A DNA stretch of 64,000 nucleotides from Rhodococcus opacus (GTDB lineage Bacteria; Actinomycetota; Actinomycetes; Mycobacteriales; Mycobacteriaceae). The stretch's first letter is position 1, and each line of letters starts with the position of its first letter. Shown in pieces: positions 42,421 through 52,018 of the stretch. Under the pieces are notes generated by a model that was not told the origin of the DNA, searched no databases, and worked only from the letters and a program-made list of their open reading frames with translations. Where the stretch lies: positions 1 to 64,000 of the forward strand of contig NZ_JAAXPA010000007.1 in NCBI RefSeq assembly GCF_012396235.1, read 5' to 3'. A program made the position numbers and the translations under genes.

Positions 42421-43620
42421 CTACTGGTGCCAGACCGCGGTGTTCCCACCTCGACGCTTGGCTGCGTATAGGGCGGTGTCCGCATGATGGAGCAGTTCGT
42501 CGACCGTGAGAGCCGACGTGCTGCGCGCCATCCCCACGCTGATCGTCACGACGAGGAGTTCGTCGCCGACGTCGATCGGCGTCGTGATCGACGCAAGCAT
42601 CCGGGTGACCACGTCGTCGACGTCGAGTTCGTCGATGTCGGGCAGGATGGCGACGAACTCGTCGCCGCCGAGCCTGCCGACCGCGGACGGAGCGCGCATC
42701 GCGTGGCGCAAATGCTCGGACACCCCCTGCAGGATGCGATCACCGACGCGATGCCCCCGGGTGTCGTTGACGTCCTTGAACCCGTCGACGTCGAGGAACA
42801 ACGCGACCGCAGGCCCCGCACCGGGCTCGAACAGGCGCTGCAGATGCTCGGTGATGGCGGCGCGATTGAGCAGTCCGGTGAGACTGTCGTGCGTGGCCTC
42901 GTGCAGAAGAAGGGCGTGTGCCTCCGCCGCCTGCTGCTGGGCGGTGACTTCCGCGGTGACGTTCCGGAAATGCACGACCAGTGCACCGGAGTCGGCTGCC
43001 GCGGTCACCTCGATCGTCATCCCGGGCGAATACAGCGAGTCCACCCGCGTCTGCTGCTCCCGGCCGGTGGCGAGAACCTTGCGGCACAGTGCGTCGAAGT
43101 AGCTGCCGCGCGTTTCCGGAAGAACCTCGGTGACGACACGGCCGAGCAGTTCGTCCCGCGACCGCCGCACGTGCCGCAGGCAGCCGGAGTTGACGTAGAT
43201 GATCCGAAGGTCCCCGTCGAGCGCCATGAACCCCAGGGCCACCCGATCGAGCAACGACGCGAGCTGCGCGTCCCGGCCGGCCACGTGCCCGAGTTCGATG
43301 ACCACTCCCGTCAGCTCCACAGGGGCGCCGGACGCATCGGTGGTGACGTCGATGCTGCGGGTGAGGATGTACCGGGTCGACCGATCTGCCAGCACGATAC
43401 GGAACACACACTCCGCGCCGACGGATCCGGCGGTGTCACCGAACATGCGACGCACCGCACCGATGTCTTCGGAATGGACCCGCTCCCGCCACAATTCGAG
43501 CGGTGGGCGGGAACCGTCGTCCTCGAAGATGGCGGCGGCCTTTTCATCCCACCACAACGCCCCGTTCACGATGTCGTACCGGACGATGCCCACCCCGAGG
43601 CGCGGAATACCCAACGCCAT
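42421..43620 (-). CDS. PAS-GGDEF diguanylate cyclase
   Basis: 399 aa. Two PAS-like modules (ALWWDEKAAAIFEDDGSRPPLELW..., then LLDRVALGFMALDGDLRIIYVNSGCLRHVRRSRDELLGR) are followed by a linker helix and a GGDEF domain: HDSLTGLLNRAAI, FLDVDGFKDVND, the catalytic GRLGGDEFVAIL and VTISVGMA. The active-site motif is intact and no EAL domain is present, so it should make cyclic di-GMP. It starts 47 bp after the alpha/beta hydrolase on the same strand, which places it in the operon read from the iron box at 44504-44522. Confidence 0.9.
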   Translation of the reverse strand: MALGIPRLGVGIVRYDIVNGALWWDEKAAAIFEDDGSRPPLELWRERVHSEDIGAVRRMFGDTAGSVGAECVFRIVLADRSTRYILTRSIDVTTDASGAPVELTGVVIELGHVAGRDAQLASLLDRVALGFMALDGDLRIIYVNSGCLRHVRRSRDELLGRVVTEVLPETRGSYFDALCRKVLATGREQQTRVDSLYSPGMTIEVTAAADSGALVVHFRNVTAEVTAQQQAAEAHALLLHEATHDSLTGLLNRAAITEHLQRLFEPGAGPAVALFLDVDGFKDVNDTRGHRVGDRILQGVSEHLRHAMRAPSAVGRLGGDEFVAILPDIDELDVDDVVTRMLASITTPIDVGDELLVVTISVGMARSTSALTVDELLHHADTALYAAKRRGGNTAVWHQ

Positions 43621-43667
43621 CAGAATCTCGCCGTCACCGTGATCGCCCCCCCAGCCGCTCGGAACTG

Positions 43668-44471
43668 TCAGTTGGCGAGGAACTCGAGCAGCACCTTGTT
43701 CACCACTTCAGGCTGTTCGAGGTAGCCGTAGTGCCCCACGTCGGGGATCTCGTAGTACCGAGCCGACGGGATGGCCTCGGCCACCTCACGCGACAGATAC
43801 GGCGGAATCATCCTGTCGTCGGCGAAACCGATGGACAGGCACGGCGTCGTGATCGCCCGGTAGGCCTGCCTACGATCGAAGCTGCGGTCCATCTCCATCT
43901 GCGCGCGCACGCCGTCCGACGTCCGGCCACCGCTGAACTCGAACAGGTCGAGCCAGTCGCGGGCCGTGTGCGGGTCGACGAGCGAGGCGGGCGACAGATT
44001 CATCACGGCAGTCACCGCGGCCCGGTACTTGGCCGGGAGTTCGACCCCACTGTCGTGCAGGGCACGCTCGCCCTCGGTGAGGGTCTGCTGGAAGTAGTCC
44101 ATGCGGGCGTGACCGGCGAGGAACGCCGCCTTGTGCACGAGGTCGGGCCGGGTCAGGGCCAGTTCCTGCGCGACACGGGCACCCATCGAGGTGCCGACGA
44201 CACGCGCCGGTCCGCCGCCGAGGTGCTCGATCAGTCCCGCGGTGTCGGCGACGAGATCGTCCATGGTGATCCCGCCGAGGCTCTCACCGGACGGCGCGAT
44301 GCCCCGGTTGTCGAACGTGCAGACACGGTAGCCGGCGTCGATGAGCGCAGGGGTCTGATGCAGATCCCACACCCGTCCCGGGCTTCCGGTTCCCATGATG
44401 AGCACCACTAAATCGCCGGATCCCTTGACCTGGTAATTCAGGGGGATCCCGTTGATCGTGGCGATCGTCAT
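43668..44471 (-). CDS. Alpha/beta hydrolase in the siderophore cluster
   Basis: 267 aa, alpha/beta hydrolase fold: oxyanion region LIMGTGSPGRVWD, TFDNRGIAPSG, nucleophile elbow GTSMGARVA, acid region IGFADDRMIPP and catalytic His in PDVGHYGYLEQP. Such single-domain hydrolases in siderophore loci can be type II thioesterases or ferri-siderophore hydrolases; the sequence alone does not decide. It is divergent from the formyltransferase with a shared iron box between them, and precedes the GGDEF gene by 47 bp. Confidence 0.82.
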   Translation of the reverse strand: MTIATINGIPLNYQVKGSGDLVVLIMGTGSPGRVWDLHQTPALIDAGYRVCTFDNRGIAPSGESLGGITMDDLVADTAGLIEHLGGGPARVVGTSMGARVAQELALTRPDLVHKAAFLAGHARMDYFQQTLTEGERALHDSGVELPAKYRAAVTAVMNLSPASLVDPHTARDWLDLFEFSGGRTSDGVRAQMEMDRSFDRRQAYRAITTPCLSIGFADDRMIPPYLSREVAEAIPSARYYEIPDVGHYGYLEQPEVVNKVLLEFLAN

Positions 44472-44503
44472 GTTGCCTTCCTTCCATGGGCGGTCTCACC
44501 GAA

Positions 44504-44522
44504 TTAGGTTGGATAGCCTAAG
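44504..44522. promoter_or_regulatory. Iron box in the divergent hydrolase/formyltransferase promoter
   Basis: TTAGGTTGGATAGCCTAAG keeps both half-sites (TTAGG and CCTAA) of the IdeR/DmdR palindrome with an altered centre. It lies 33 bp from the hydrolase start and 60 bp from the formyltransferase start, so it may control both directions. Confidence 0.55.
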
Positions 44523-44581
44523 CTGGCTTCGCTGCCGCTCGCATGCGGCGCTGACCGACAAGCTCGTCCAGGAGGACCGCG

Positions 44582-45517
44582 TTGAGAGTCGCCACACTCG
44601 GATATCAAACCTGGGGTCACCGTACCCTGCAGGCCCTGCTCCAGTCCGACCATGAGGTCGTCCTCGCGATCACCCACCCCAAGAGCGACCACGTCTACGA
44701 ACAGATGTGGGCGGACTCCGTCGCCGACCTGGCCACCGAGCACGGGGTGCCCGTGCACATCGCCACCAAGCCGGACGAAAACTTCAAGGCCGCGCTGAAG
44801 CAGGCCGACCCCGACATCGTCGTCGCCAACAACTGGCGCACCTGGCTGCCACGGGACGTCTTCGACTCTCCCCGCTACGGCACCCTCAACATTCACGACT
44901 CGCTCCTGCCCAAGTACACAGGATTCTCCCCGCTCATCTGGGCGCTCATCAACGGTGAAGAAGAAGTAGGCCTCACCGCGCACCTGATGGACGAAGAACT
45001 CGACGCCGGCGACATCGTTTTGCAGAGGTCGACGCCCGTCGGGCCGTCGGACACCGTCACCGATCTGTTCCACCGCACCGTCGACATGATCGGCCCGATC
45101 ACCCACGACGCACTCGAGCTGATCGCGTCCGGTCGCACGGACTGGACGCCGCAGGACCGCTCGCAGGCCACGTTCTTCCACAAGCGTGCCCCCGAGGACA
45201 GCCTCATCGACTGGACGTGGCCCGCCGACGCGATCGAACGGCTCGTCCGCGCGCAGTCCGACCCGTACCCGAACGCCTTCACCCATTACAAGGGACAGCG
45301 TGTCCGGGTTCTGAAGGCCGCCGTATCCGAAGGAAATTACGGTGGAACGCCCGGGCGTGTCTTCATCCACGAAGGCGACGGAATGGTCATCGTCGCCGGA
45401 CCCGACGCTCGCACGGGCCGGAACAAAGGCCTCAAGATCCAGCGCATCCGGCTCGACGACGGCACCGAACTCGCCGGAACCGACTTCTTCCCCCACGGCG
45501 GCGGCTACCTCAGCTGA
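44582..45517 (+). CDS. rft: N5-hydroxyornithine formyltransferase (Fmt-like)
   Basis: 311 aa from TTG 44582, with AGGAGGA 7 bases upstream. Formyl-tetrahydrofolate-dependent transferase domain with the catalytic Asn/His/Asp region NIHDSLLPKYTGFSPLIWALINGEEEVGLTAHLMDEELDAGDIV, and an Fmt-type C-terminal domain (AIERLVRAQSDPYPNAFTHYKG). The N-terminus MRVATLGYQTWGH differs from methionyl-tRNA formyltransferase. Together with an ornithine hydroxylase and NRPS it fits the enzymes that formylate N5-hydroxyornithine, characterised as Rft for rhodochelin in R. jostii; the symbol is given on that similarity. Expression is probably iron-regulated by the box at 44504-44522. Confidence 0.88.
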   Translation: MRVATLGYQTWGHRTLQALLQSDHEVVLAITHPKSDHVYEQMWADSVADLATEHGVPVHIATKPDENFKAALKQADPDIVVANNWRTWLPRDVFDSPRYGTLNIHDSLLPKYTGFSPLIWALINGEEEVGLTAHLMDEELDAGDIVLQRSTPVGPSDTVTDLFHRTVDMIGPITHDALELIASGRTDWTPQDRSQATFFHKRAPEDSLIDWTWPADAIERLVRAQSDPYPNAFTHYKGQRVRVLKAAVSEGNYGGTPGRVFIHEGDGMVIVAGPDARTGRNKGLKIQRIRLDDGTELAGTDFFPHGGGYLS

Positions 45518-45519
45518 CG

Positions 45520-45565
45520 CCCGTGCGCCTTTCTGGTAGCGGGAGCCACCAGAAAGGCGCACGGG
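45520..45565. terminator. Bidirectional terminator, formyltransferase / ABC exporter
   Basis: CCCGTGCGCCTTTCTGGT (45520-45537) and its exact complement (45548-45565) form an 18-bp stem with a 10-nt loop between two convergent stop codons (45517 and 45576). The length and perfection resemble the palindromic repeats elsewhere in the window, though the sequence is unrelated. Confidence 0.8.
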
Positions 45566-45575
45566 GCGGAACGCC

Positions 45576-47324
45576 CTACCGACCCTCCCACGCCGACCAG
45601 AGTTCGGCGTAGCGTCCGCCGGCAGCGACGAGATCGGCGTGCGGCCCCTGCTCGACGATCCGGCCGTGTTCGAGGACGACGACCCGATCGGCGGCGGCCG
45701 CCTGCGTCAACCGGTGGGCCACCACCAGCGTCGTGCGACCACGGGTCGCCGCCTCGGCCGACGCTTCGAGTTCCCGCGCACCCGCGCTGCCTGCTTCGGC
45801 CGTCGCCTCGTCCAGGATCGCGACCGCCGGGTTCGCGAGGACCAGTCGCGCCAGAGCCAATTGCTGCGCCTGGGCGGCGGTCAGCTCGTGGCCGCCCTCC
45901 CCGACCACGGTCTGGACGCCGTCGTCCAGTGCGTTCACCCAGCCGTCGGCGCCGACGGCTTTCAGTGCCATCGCCGCGTCCTCCTCGGAGGCGTCGGGTG
46001 CGCCGAGCCGAAGGTCGTCGATCAGCGGTCCGGCGAACACGTGGACTTCCTGGCTGACGATGGCGACCCGGCGGCGGAGACCACCCGGCTCCAGGTCCGG
46101 CAGCGCGGCGCCGCCGATGCGCACCGAGCCGGACGTCGGGACGATCGAGCCGGCCGCAATCGCCGCGACCGTCGTCTTGCCCGCCCCGGTCGAGCCGACG
46201 AGGGCGACGCGTTCACCGGACTGCACGTGCAGGCTGATGCCGTGCACCACTTCGTGGCCGCCGTCGTAGGTGTGTCGCACGTCGGCGAGTTCGAGCGTCG
46301 AATCCGCGGACTCCCGGACGGCGGCACTCCCGGTGCTCGACTCGTCGTCGAGGTCGACGACGCCGACGAGCCGGGCCAGGCTCGCTCCCGCCGACTGCAC
46401 CTCGTCGAACGTGTACATCAGCATGCCGATCGGATTGAACAACCGGTGGAAGAGCAGTGCCGCGGTGGTGGTCTGCCCGACGGTGACGATCTCGGCATTC
46501 ACCAGTGCGAATCCGGCGGCGAGGATGGTGGCGAGCCCCACGAACTCGGCCCGGTTGCCGCGTCCCGCGAACCGGGTGAACAGTGCGAAGACGCCGACGG
46601 ACAGGTCGCGGGCCTTCTCCGACGCACCGTTGATCTGCGCCAGATGGCTGTCTTCCAGACCGTAAGCGCGCACCGTCCGGGCGCCCTGCATGCTGCTGAT
46701 CAGGGCCTGCGAACGCTCCCCCATCGCGACACGCTCGGCGGCGTACACCGGCGCGGACCGCGGCAGGTACCAGCGCATCGCCAGCGCATACATCGGCAGC
46801 GCCACCATGCCCGCGAGCCCGAGCCGCCAGTCGATGCCGAGCATCGTGACCATGCTGAGCACCACCAGCAGGACAGCCGTGACGAGGTTGGGGACCACGT
46901 CGGTGACGGCCTTGCCGATCACCGCGACGTCGTCGCCGACCCGCGACAGCAGGTCGCCCTTGCCGACGCGTTCGACCGTCTGGATCGGCAGCCGGAGCGC
47001 CCGGTCGACGGTGCGCTCGCGCAGATCCGCCAGGATTCCCTCGCCGAGACTGCGGATCAGGAACGACGCGAACCCGGCACACACGCCGCCGATCACCGCG
47101 GCGGACGCGATCACCGCGACCACCCACCCGATGGTGGACGGCGGCGCACCGTCCTGCACCCGGTCGACGAGGACGCCGAAGACGTAGACGGGAACCAGCG
47201 CCATGCCCGCCGCGACGGCGGCGACCAGCAGGGTGAAGACGCTCCGGCCGCGGCGGTGTCCCAGCTCGGACTTCAGCCAGGCCCACGTGTCGCGTGCGTT
47301 CGCGATGGGCAGCAGTTCACTCAT
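45576..47324 (-). CDS. ABC exporter half-transporter, catalytic-Glu half
   Basis: 582 aa: six-helix membrane domain (about 30-320) plus nucleotide-binding domain. Walker A GSTGAGKTT, Walker B VAILDEAT with the catalytic Glu and the H-loop VVAHRL are intact, but the signature LSGGQ is degraded to LTAAQ and the D-loop to AEAG. It is complementary to the upstream half, whose signature is intact and Walker motifs are lost, so the two form a heterodimer with one working ATP site. It overlaps the upstream gene by ATGA. Adjacent to the siderophore genes, it most likely exports the siderophore, although import as in mycobacterial IrtAB cannot be excluded. Confidence 0.9.
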   Translation of the reverse strand: MSELLPIANARDTWAWLKSELGHRRGRSVFTLLVAAVAAGMALVPVYVFGVLVDRVQDGAPPSTIGWVVAVIASAAVIGGVCAGFASFLIRSLGEGILADLRERTVDRALRLPIQTVERVGKGDLLSRVGDDVAVIGKAVTDVVPNLVTAVLLVVLSMVTMLGIDWRLGLAGMVALPMYALAMRWYLPRSAPVYAAERVAMGERSQALISSMQGARTVRAYGLEDSHLAQINGASEKARDLSVGVFALFTRFAGRGNRAEFVGLATILAAGFALVNAEIVTVGQTTTAALLFHRLFNPIGMLMYTFDEVQSAGASLARLVGVVDLDDESSTGSAAVRESADSTLELADVRHTYDGGHEVVHGISLHVQSGERVALVGSTGAGKTTVAAIAAGSIVPTSGSVRIGGAALPDLEPGGLRRRVAIVSQEVHVFAGPLIDDLRLGAPDASEEDAAMALKAVGADGWVNALDDGVQTVVGEGGHELTAAQAQQLALARLVLANPAVAILDEATAEAGSAGARELEASAEAATRGRTTLVVAHRLTQAAAADRVVVLEHGRIVEQGPHADLVAAGGRYAELWSAWEGR

Positions 47325-49024
47325 CGCAGGACCGCCTGACGGTAGTTCGCGTTCTCGGTCGCCAATTGCGAGTGTGTGCCCTCGCCGACCACCGTTCCGT
47401 CGTCGAGGACGACGACGCGGTCGGTCACGGACAGCAGCGCGGGGCTGCTCGTGATGAGGATCGTCGTCTGCCGGTCCGCGGAGCCGCGATGCCGCAGGTC
47501 CGCGATGCCGCCCGCGATCGTGTGTTCGGTGACCGCGTCCACGGCGGTCGTCGGATCGTGCAGCACCATCACCGGCGACTGCGCCACCAGTGCACGTGCG
47601 AGGGCGACCCGCTGCCGCTGACCCCCGGACAGCGAGGACCCGCGGTCGGCGACCTCGTGGTCGAGCCCCTCGGGGTGTGCTTCGACGACGTCCACCGCCG
47701 CGGACGCGGACAGCGCCGCCTGCACCTCGGACGCCGTCGCGCCGGGCCTGCCTGCGGTCACGTTCGACGCGACGGTTCCGGAGAACAGGTCGCCGTTGTG
47801 CGGTTCGACGAGCAGCGCCCGGCGGGCCAGCGCGAGATCCGCGTCCGACAGCCGCACTCCGCCCACCGTCAGTTCGCCTTCGTACCGGTCGGGCGGAACC
47901 TGCCCGGAGAGCAGCGCGGCCAGCGCCTCCGCGTCCTGCGGGCGGTACGCGACGACCCCGAGCAGTTCGCCGGGGGTGACCCGGAGGTCCACCGCGCTCA
48001 GGGACCGGTAGGACACCCTGGTCAGGCTGAGCTCGCTGCCGTCGAGTGTCCGGCCCGATCCGGCGGGCAGCAGAGGTTCCGCATCGAGGACCAGGGCGAG
48101 GCGGTCCGCCGACGCGCGGGCGAGGGCGAGGAACCCGGGCAGACCGGCCAGGACGCCGAGCGGTTCGATGAAGAACTGGGACAGTCCGACGACGGTGATC
48201 AGCTCGCCGATGGTGATGCGCCCCTCGAGGGCGAACCAGCCTGCGACACCCGCGACACCGACGGCGAGGAGGGCGCTGACGGTCATCGACACCCCGGCGA
48301 ACACGGCGGAACTCTTCGCCGTGTGCAGGGTGGCGCCGAGCGCCTCGCGGCTGGCCGTCCGGTATCGCCGCGACGCCGACACCTCGGCGCCGATCCCGCG
48401 CAAGGGGCGGAGCCCGCTGACGAGGTCGGTGGCCATGGCCGACGCGCGCGCGACGGCGGCCTGCTGATCGGTGGCCCGGCGGGTGATCAGCGGCGCCGCG
48501 AGCTGGAGGAGACCGAGGATGACGGGGGTGCCGATCAGAACGGCGAGTCCGAGCGGCACGTCGATCAGCAGGAGGGCGACGGCGGATCCGATCGCCGCGG
48601 TGAGGGCCGCCGCGGCCCGCGGTGTGATGTCCGCGATCCAGGCCGCACGGTCGGCGTCCGACGTCGACACGGACAGCAGCTCACCGGCACGCAGGTCGGT
48701 GCGCACTCCCCGCGGGTCGAGGATGCGGTGCGCCACCTCCATCCGCAGCTGGTGCGCCTCGTTCTGCATCGCCACGACGATGAACCGGGCACCGAAACGC
48801 CACGCCGCGGTGAGCACCAGGAACAGCAGCGCCAGGGCGCACAGCCACACCGCGAGAGCGAACACGTCCCCGGTCGCGACGGCCCGGTCGACGATCACGC
48901 CGATCGAGATCGGGACCAGCGTCTCCGCCACCTGATGCAGGCAGACGAGCACGGTGCCGATCCCCAGCCGAACACGATTCCGCACCAGCGTGCGACGCAG
49001 AATTGCGGTGCCACCAGTCTTCAC
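47321..49024 (-). CDS. ABC exporter half-transporter, degenerate-site half
   Basis: 567 aa from GTG 49024 (VKTGGTAILRRTLV), where GGGAG lies 8 bases upstream; the longer frame begins in noncoding sequence. Six membrane helices precede a nucleotide-binding domain in which Walker A reads GVVAYRPQDAEALAAL (no GKS/T), Walker B/Glu reads VLHDPTTAVD and the H-loop His is Ser (LITSSPALLS), while the signature LSGGQRQRVALARAL is perfect. It supplies the signature motif for the other half's ATP site. It has no SIP or FAD domain, unlike IrtA. Confidence 0.9.
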   Translation of the reverse strand: MKTGGTAILRRTLVRNRVRLGIGTVLVCLHQVAETLVPISIGVIVDRAVATGDVFALAVWLCALALLFLVLTAAWRFGARFIVVAMQNEAHQLRMEVAHRILDPRGVRTDLRAGELLSVSTSDADRAAWIADITPRAAAALTAAIGSAVALLLIDVPLGLAVLIGTPVILGLLQLAAPLITRRATDQQAAVARASAMATDLVSGLRPLRGIGAEVSASRRYRTASREALGATLHTAKSSAVFAGVSMTVSALLAVGVAGVAGWFALEGRITIGELITVVGLSQFFIEPLGVLAGLPGFLALARASADRLALVLDAEPLLPAGSGRTLDGSELSLTRVSYRSLSAVDLRVTPGELLGVVAYRPQDAEALAALLSGQVPPDRYEGELTVGGVRLSDADLALARRALLVEPHNGDLFSGTVASNVTAGRPGATASEVQAALSASAAVDVVEAHPEGLDHEVADRGSSLSGGQRQRVALARALVAQSPVMVLHDPTTAVDAVTEHTIAGGIADLRHRGSADRQTTILITSSPALLSVTDRVVVLDDGTVVGEGTHSQLATENANYRQAVLR

Positions 49025-49195
49025 GCGCGTAACTCCCAACGCCGACGCTTCCCCACCCACCCACCAACCAAGTAAGCAGACCCTAACTAGATGAACCTTA
49101 ATCGATGGGCAACTAGCGTTGACATGCCCGGTTCTCATAGAGTCGCCGATACGAACTACTGCGCGTGACGCAGCAGCAAGCCCGAGAGGACAAAG

Positions 49196-49369
49196 ATGGC
49201 CGCGAAGACGACCGCCGAAAACGACATCGCGGACGAGGATCTCGAACCCCTAGCCGACGAGACCGCCCGCCAGGCGCAGCGCGTTGTCGCTGCATACGCC
49301 GAAGATGCCGACGAGTGCAGGATGCTGCTCTCCATGCTCGGAATCGGACCCACCAGCAAGCTCGACTGA
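49196..49369 (+). CDS. 57-aa protein upstream of otsA
   Basis: 57 residues starting MAAKTTAENDIADEDLEPLA and ending SKLD, with GAGAGGA 5 bases before the ATG. Acidic N-terminal half, then a helix (ETARQAQRVVAAYAEDADECRMLLSMLGI). It ends 33 bp before the otsA start on the same strand and is probably co-transcribed. Short acidic proteins in this position occur in related actinobacteria as far as I recall; the function is unknown. Confidence 0.65.
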   Translation: MAAKTTAENDIADEDLEPLADETARQAQRVVAAYAEDADECRMLLSMLGIGPTSKLD

Positions 49370-49402
49370 GAATTTCGTCCACTTCGACTGCGAAGGAAGC
49401 CC

Positions 49403-50950
49403 GTGGCTGCCAGTTCGGAATCGTCAGCATCGTCATCACGCTCGACTTCTGATCCTGTGTCCGGGCAAGCCGACTTCGTCGTCGTCGCGAACCGACTCCC
49501 CGTCGACCTCGAACGCCTTCCGGACGGCACCACGCGCTGGAAGCGCAGCCCCGGTGGCCTCGTCACCGCGCTCGAGCCGATCCTGCGCCGCAACAAGGGC
49601 GCATGGGTCGGCTGGGCGGGGGTCGCGGACGCCGAGCTCGATCCCGTCGTCGAGGACGACCTCGAGCTCTACCCCGTTCCGCTGAGCGCCGCGGAGATCG
49701 CCGACTACTACGAGGGCTTCTCCAACGCCACCCTCTGGCCGCTCTACCACGACGTCATCGTCAAGCCCGAGTACAACCGCGACTGGTGGAACGCGTACGT
49801 CGAGGTCAACCGGCGCTTCGCGGAGGCCACGTCGAAGGCGGCCGCACACGGCGCCACCGTGTGGATCCAGGACTATCAGCTGCAGCTCGTTCCGAAGATG
49901 CTGCGCATGCTCCGCCCCGACCTCACCATCGGGTTCTTCCTGCACATTCCGTTCCCGCCGGTGGAACTGTTCATGCAGATGCCGTGGCGCACCGAGATCA
50001 TCGAGGGCCTGCTCGGCGCCGACCTGATCGGGTTCCACCTCCCGGGCGGTGCCCAGAACTTCCTGTACCTGGCCCGCAAACTCGCCGGTCAGCAGACGTC
50101 CCGCGGCAACGTGGGCGTCCGCTCCAAGTTGGGCGTCGTGCAGGTGGGGTTCCGCACGGTGCGCGTCGGCGCGTTTCCGATCTCCATCGATTCGGGGCAG
50201 TTGGACGAGCAGTCCCGGTCCAAGTCGATCCGGGACCGCGCCAAGAAGATCCGCAAGGAACTGGGCAATCCCAAGCACATCATGCTCGGCGTCGACCGCC
50301 TCGATTACACGAAGGGCATCGACGTCCGCCTCGCCGCGCTGCACGAACTGCTCGACGAGCAGCGCATCGATCCCGCCGACACGGTGATGGTGCAGCTGGC
50401 CACGCCGAGCCGCGAGCGGGTCGACAGCTACGTGCAGATGCGCGACGACATCGAACGCAAGGTGTCGCGGATCAACGGCGAGTACAGCGAGGTCGGCCGG
50501 CCGGTGGTGCACTACCTGCACCGGCCGATCCCCCGCGAGGAGCTGATCGCCTTCTTCGTCGCCGCCGACGTGATGCTGGTGACTCCGCTGCGAGACGGCA
50601 TGAACCTCGTCGCCAAGGAGTACGTGGCGTGCCGCAGTGATCTCGGCGGTGCGCTGCTGCTCAGCGAGTTCACCGGCGCGGCCGCCGAACTCCGTCAGGC
50701 GTTCCTGTGCAATCCGCACGATCTCGACAGCGTCAAGGACGCGATGGAGCAGGCCCTGAACCAGCCGAAGGAGGACGGCCGACGCCACATGCGGGCCCTG
50801 CGCAGGCAGGTCCTCGCACACGACGTCGACCGGTGGGCCAGGTCCTTCCTCGACGCCCTCGCTCACGGCGGCGCCGCCGGCCCGGCACTGATCGCTCCCG
50901 CCGAGGCTTCCGAGTCCGACTACAACGAGGACGCGACCGGGGAGAACTGA
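49403..50950 (+). CDS. otsA: Trehalose-6-phosphate synthase
   Basis: 515 aa GT20 enzyme joining UDP- or ADP/GDP-glucose and glucose-6-phosphate. Landmarks: [81 protein letters not shown] and LLSEFTGAA, covering both nucleotide-sugar and acceptor sites. GTG start after a Ser-rich N-terminus. Proximity to mce4 reproduces the Rv3490 / mce4 order of M. tuberculosis. Its 3' end overlaps the convergent epimerase gene by 31 bp. Confidence 0.95.
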   Translation: MAASSESSASSSRSTSDPVSGQADFVVVANRLPVDLERLPDGTTRWKRSPGGLVTALEPILRRNKGAWVGWAGVADAELDPVVEDDLELYPVPLSAAEIADYYEGFSNATLWPLYHDVIVKPEYNRDWWNAYVEVNRRFAEATSKAAAHGATVWIQDYQLQLVPKMLRMLRPDLTIGFFLHIPFPPVELFMQMPWRTEIIEGLLGADLIGFHLPGGAQNFLYLARKLAGQQTSRGNVGVRSKLGVVQVGFRTVRVGAFPISIDSGQLDEQSRSKSIRDRAKKIRKELGNPKHIMLGVDRLDYTKGIDVRLAALHELLDEQRIDPADTVMVQLATPSRERVDSYVQMRDDIERKVSRINGEYSEVGRPVVHYLHRPIPREELIAFFVAADVMLVTPLRDGMNLVAKEYVACRSDLGGALLLSEFTGAAAELRQAFLCNPHDLDSVKDAMEQALNQPKEDGRRHMRALRRQVLAHDVDRWARSFLDALAHGGAAGPALIAPAEASESDYNEDATGEN

Positions 50951-51930
50951 CCGCCCCGGCTCAGCTGACCGGACGTCACCAGGAAGGCGACGAAGTCGCG
51001 GATCGTCTCGTCGGCGGGACGCGGAACGTAGCCGAGTTCGGACCGCGCCTTGGTGCCGTCGATGACGGGCGCCGCGAGCAGCGCCGCCATCGCCGACCGC
51101 GACAGCACGTCGGAGCCGAACCGGGTCCCGATCGGTTCGGCGATCGGCAGCACGCGTTCGATGACACTGAGTGGGAACGAGTACAGCGGCCCCCGACGAC
51201 CCGCCGCACGCGCAGCCCTCCTCACGGCATCGTGCATGCCGAGCATGTGCCCAGAGATCAGATAGTTCTCACCGGTCCGGCCCTTCTCCCCGGCTGCGAT
51301 CAGTCCGGCGGCGACGTCGCGGACGTCGACGAAGTCGAACCCGCCCTGCACCGCCGCGGGAACGCGGCCGCGAGCGGCGTTGCGCAGCAACGCGTTCACC
51401 CGCGACAGTCCATAGTCGACGGGCCCGTACACCCCGGTGGGATTGCAGATCACCGCGTCGAGCCCGGCCTCGACCACCTCGCGGAGTTCGATCTCGCCCG
51501 CCCATTTGGACCTGTCGTACACCGGGATCGACGCGTCGACGGACCGGGGCGAGTTCTCGTCGAGCGTCCCGCCGCAACTGCTCTGATCGAAGGAGTGCAC
51601 GGAACTGCAATGCACCATCCGCCGAACACCCACTGCGAGAGCGGCTTCGGCGACGGTCCGGACGCCCTTGGTGTTGACGGTCCAGGCCAGATCGTCCTTC
51701 TGGGCGAGGGTGATCATCGCGACCAGGTGGTAGACCACCTCGGCGCCGTCCAGCGCCCGCTTCATGGATTCGACGTCGAGCACGTCGGCGTTCACCCACG
51801 TGACCCCGTATTCGGGTGCGTACCGGGAACGCACGCGGTCGATTGCGGTCACCTCGTGCCCCGCCTCGACCAACAGATTCAGCAGATTGTTGCCCACGAA
51901 TCCCGCGGCGCCGGTTACTGCAACCTTCAT
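50920..51930 (-). CDS. NAD-dependent epimerase/dehydratase (extended SDR)
   Basis: 336 aa from [20 protein letters not shown]. Extended SDR with the Rossmann motif [18 protein letters not shown], the YxxxK active site in [10 protein letters not shown] and CNPTGVYGP. The acceptor-side region ([20 protein letters not shown]) resembles dihydroflavonol reductase / 3-beta-HSD-like proteins. The substrate is not determinable; its position beside mce4 makes a steroid or sugar substrate possible. The start is set by the glycine-rich motif. Confidence 0.85.
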   Translation of the reverse strand: MKVAVTGAAGFVGNNLLNLLVEAGHEVTAIDRVRSRYAPEYGVTWVNADVLDVESMKRALDGAEVVYHLVAMITLAQKDDLAWTVNTKGVRTVAEAALAVGVRRMVHCSSVHSFDQSSCGGTLDENSPRSVDASIPVYDRSKWAGEIELREVVEAGLDAVICNPTGVYGPVDYGLSRVNALLRNAARGRVPAAVQGGFDFVDVRDVAAGLIAAGEKGRTGENYLISGHMLGMHDAVRRAARAAGRRGPLYSFPLSVIERVLPIAEPIGTRFGSDVLSRSAMAALLAAPVIDGTKARSELGYVPRPADETIRDFVAFLVTSGQLSRGGQFSPVASSL

Positions 51931-52018
51931 CGACGACTCCCCGTTCGGTTGTGGCCCCGCCACGCAACGTCGTGCGTCGACAATCGGCCAGGAGACCCCG
52001 ACAGTACTAGAACTTGTT

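Noticed and set aside
25370-49024. Assigning the cluster directly to rhodochelin
   Set aside because: Rhodochelin needs a 2,3-dihydroxybenzoate unit and Thr activation; no DHB synthesis genes, aryl-carrier protein or Thr code are visible here. Only the formyltransferase links this locus to rhodochelin.
49079-49100. Iron box upstream of the ABC exporter (TTAAGGTTCATCTAGTTAGG on the minus strand)
   Set aside because: Only about 12 of 19 positions fit the IdeR consensus and the right half-site is wrong. Too weak to annotate, although iron control of the exporter would be expected.
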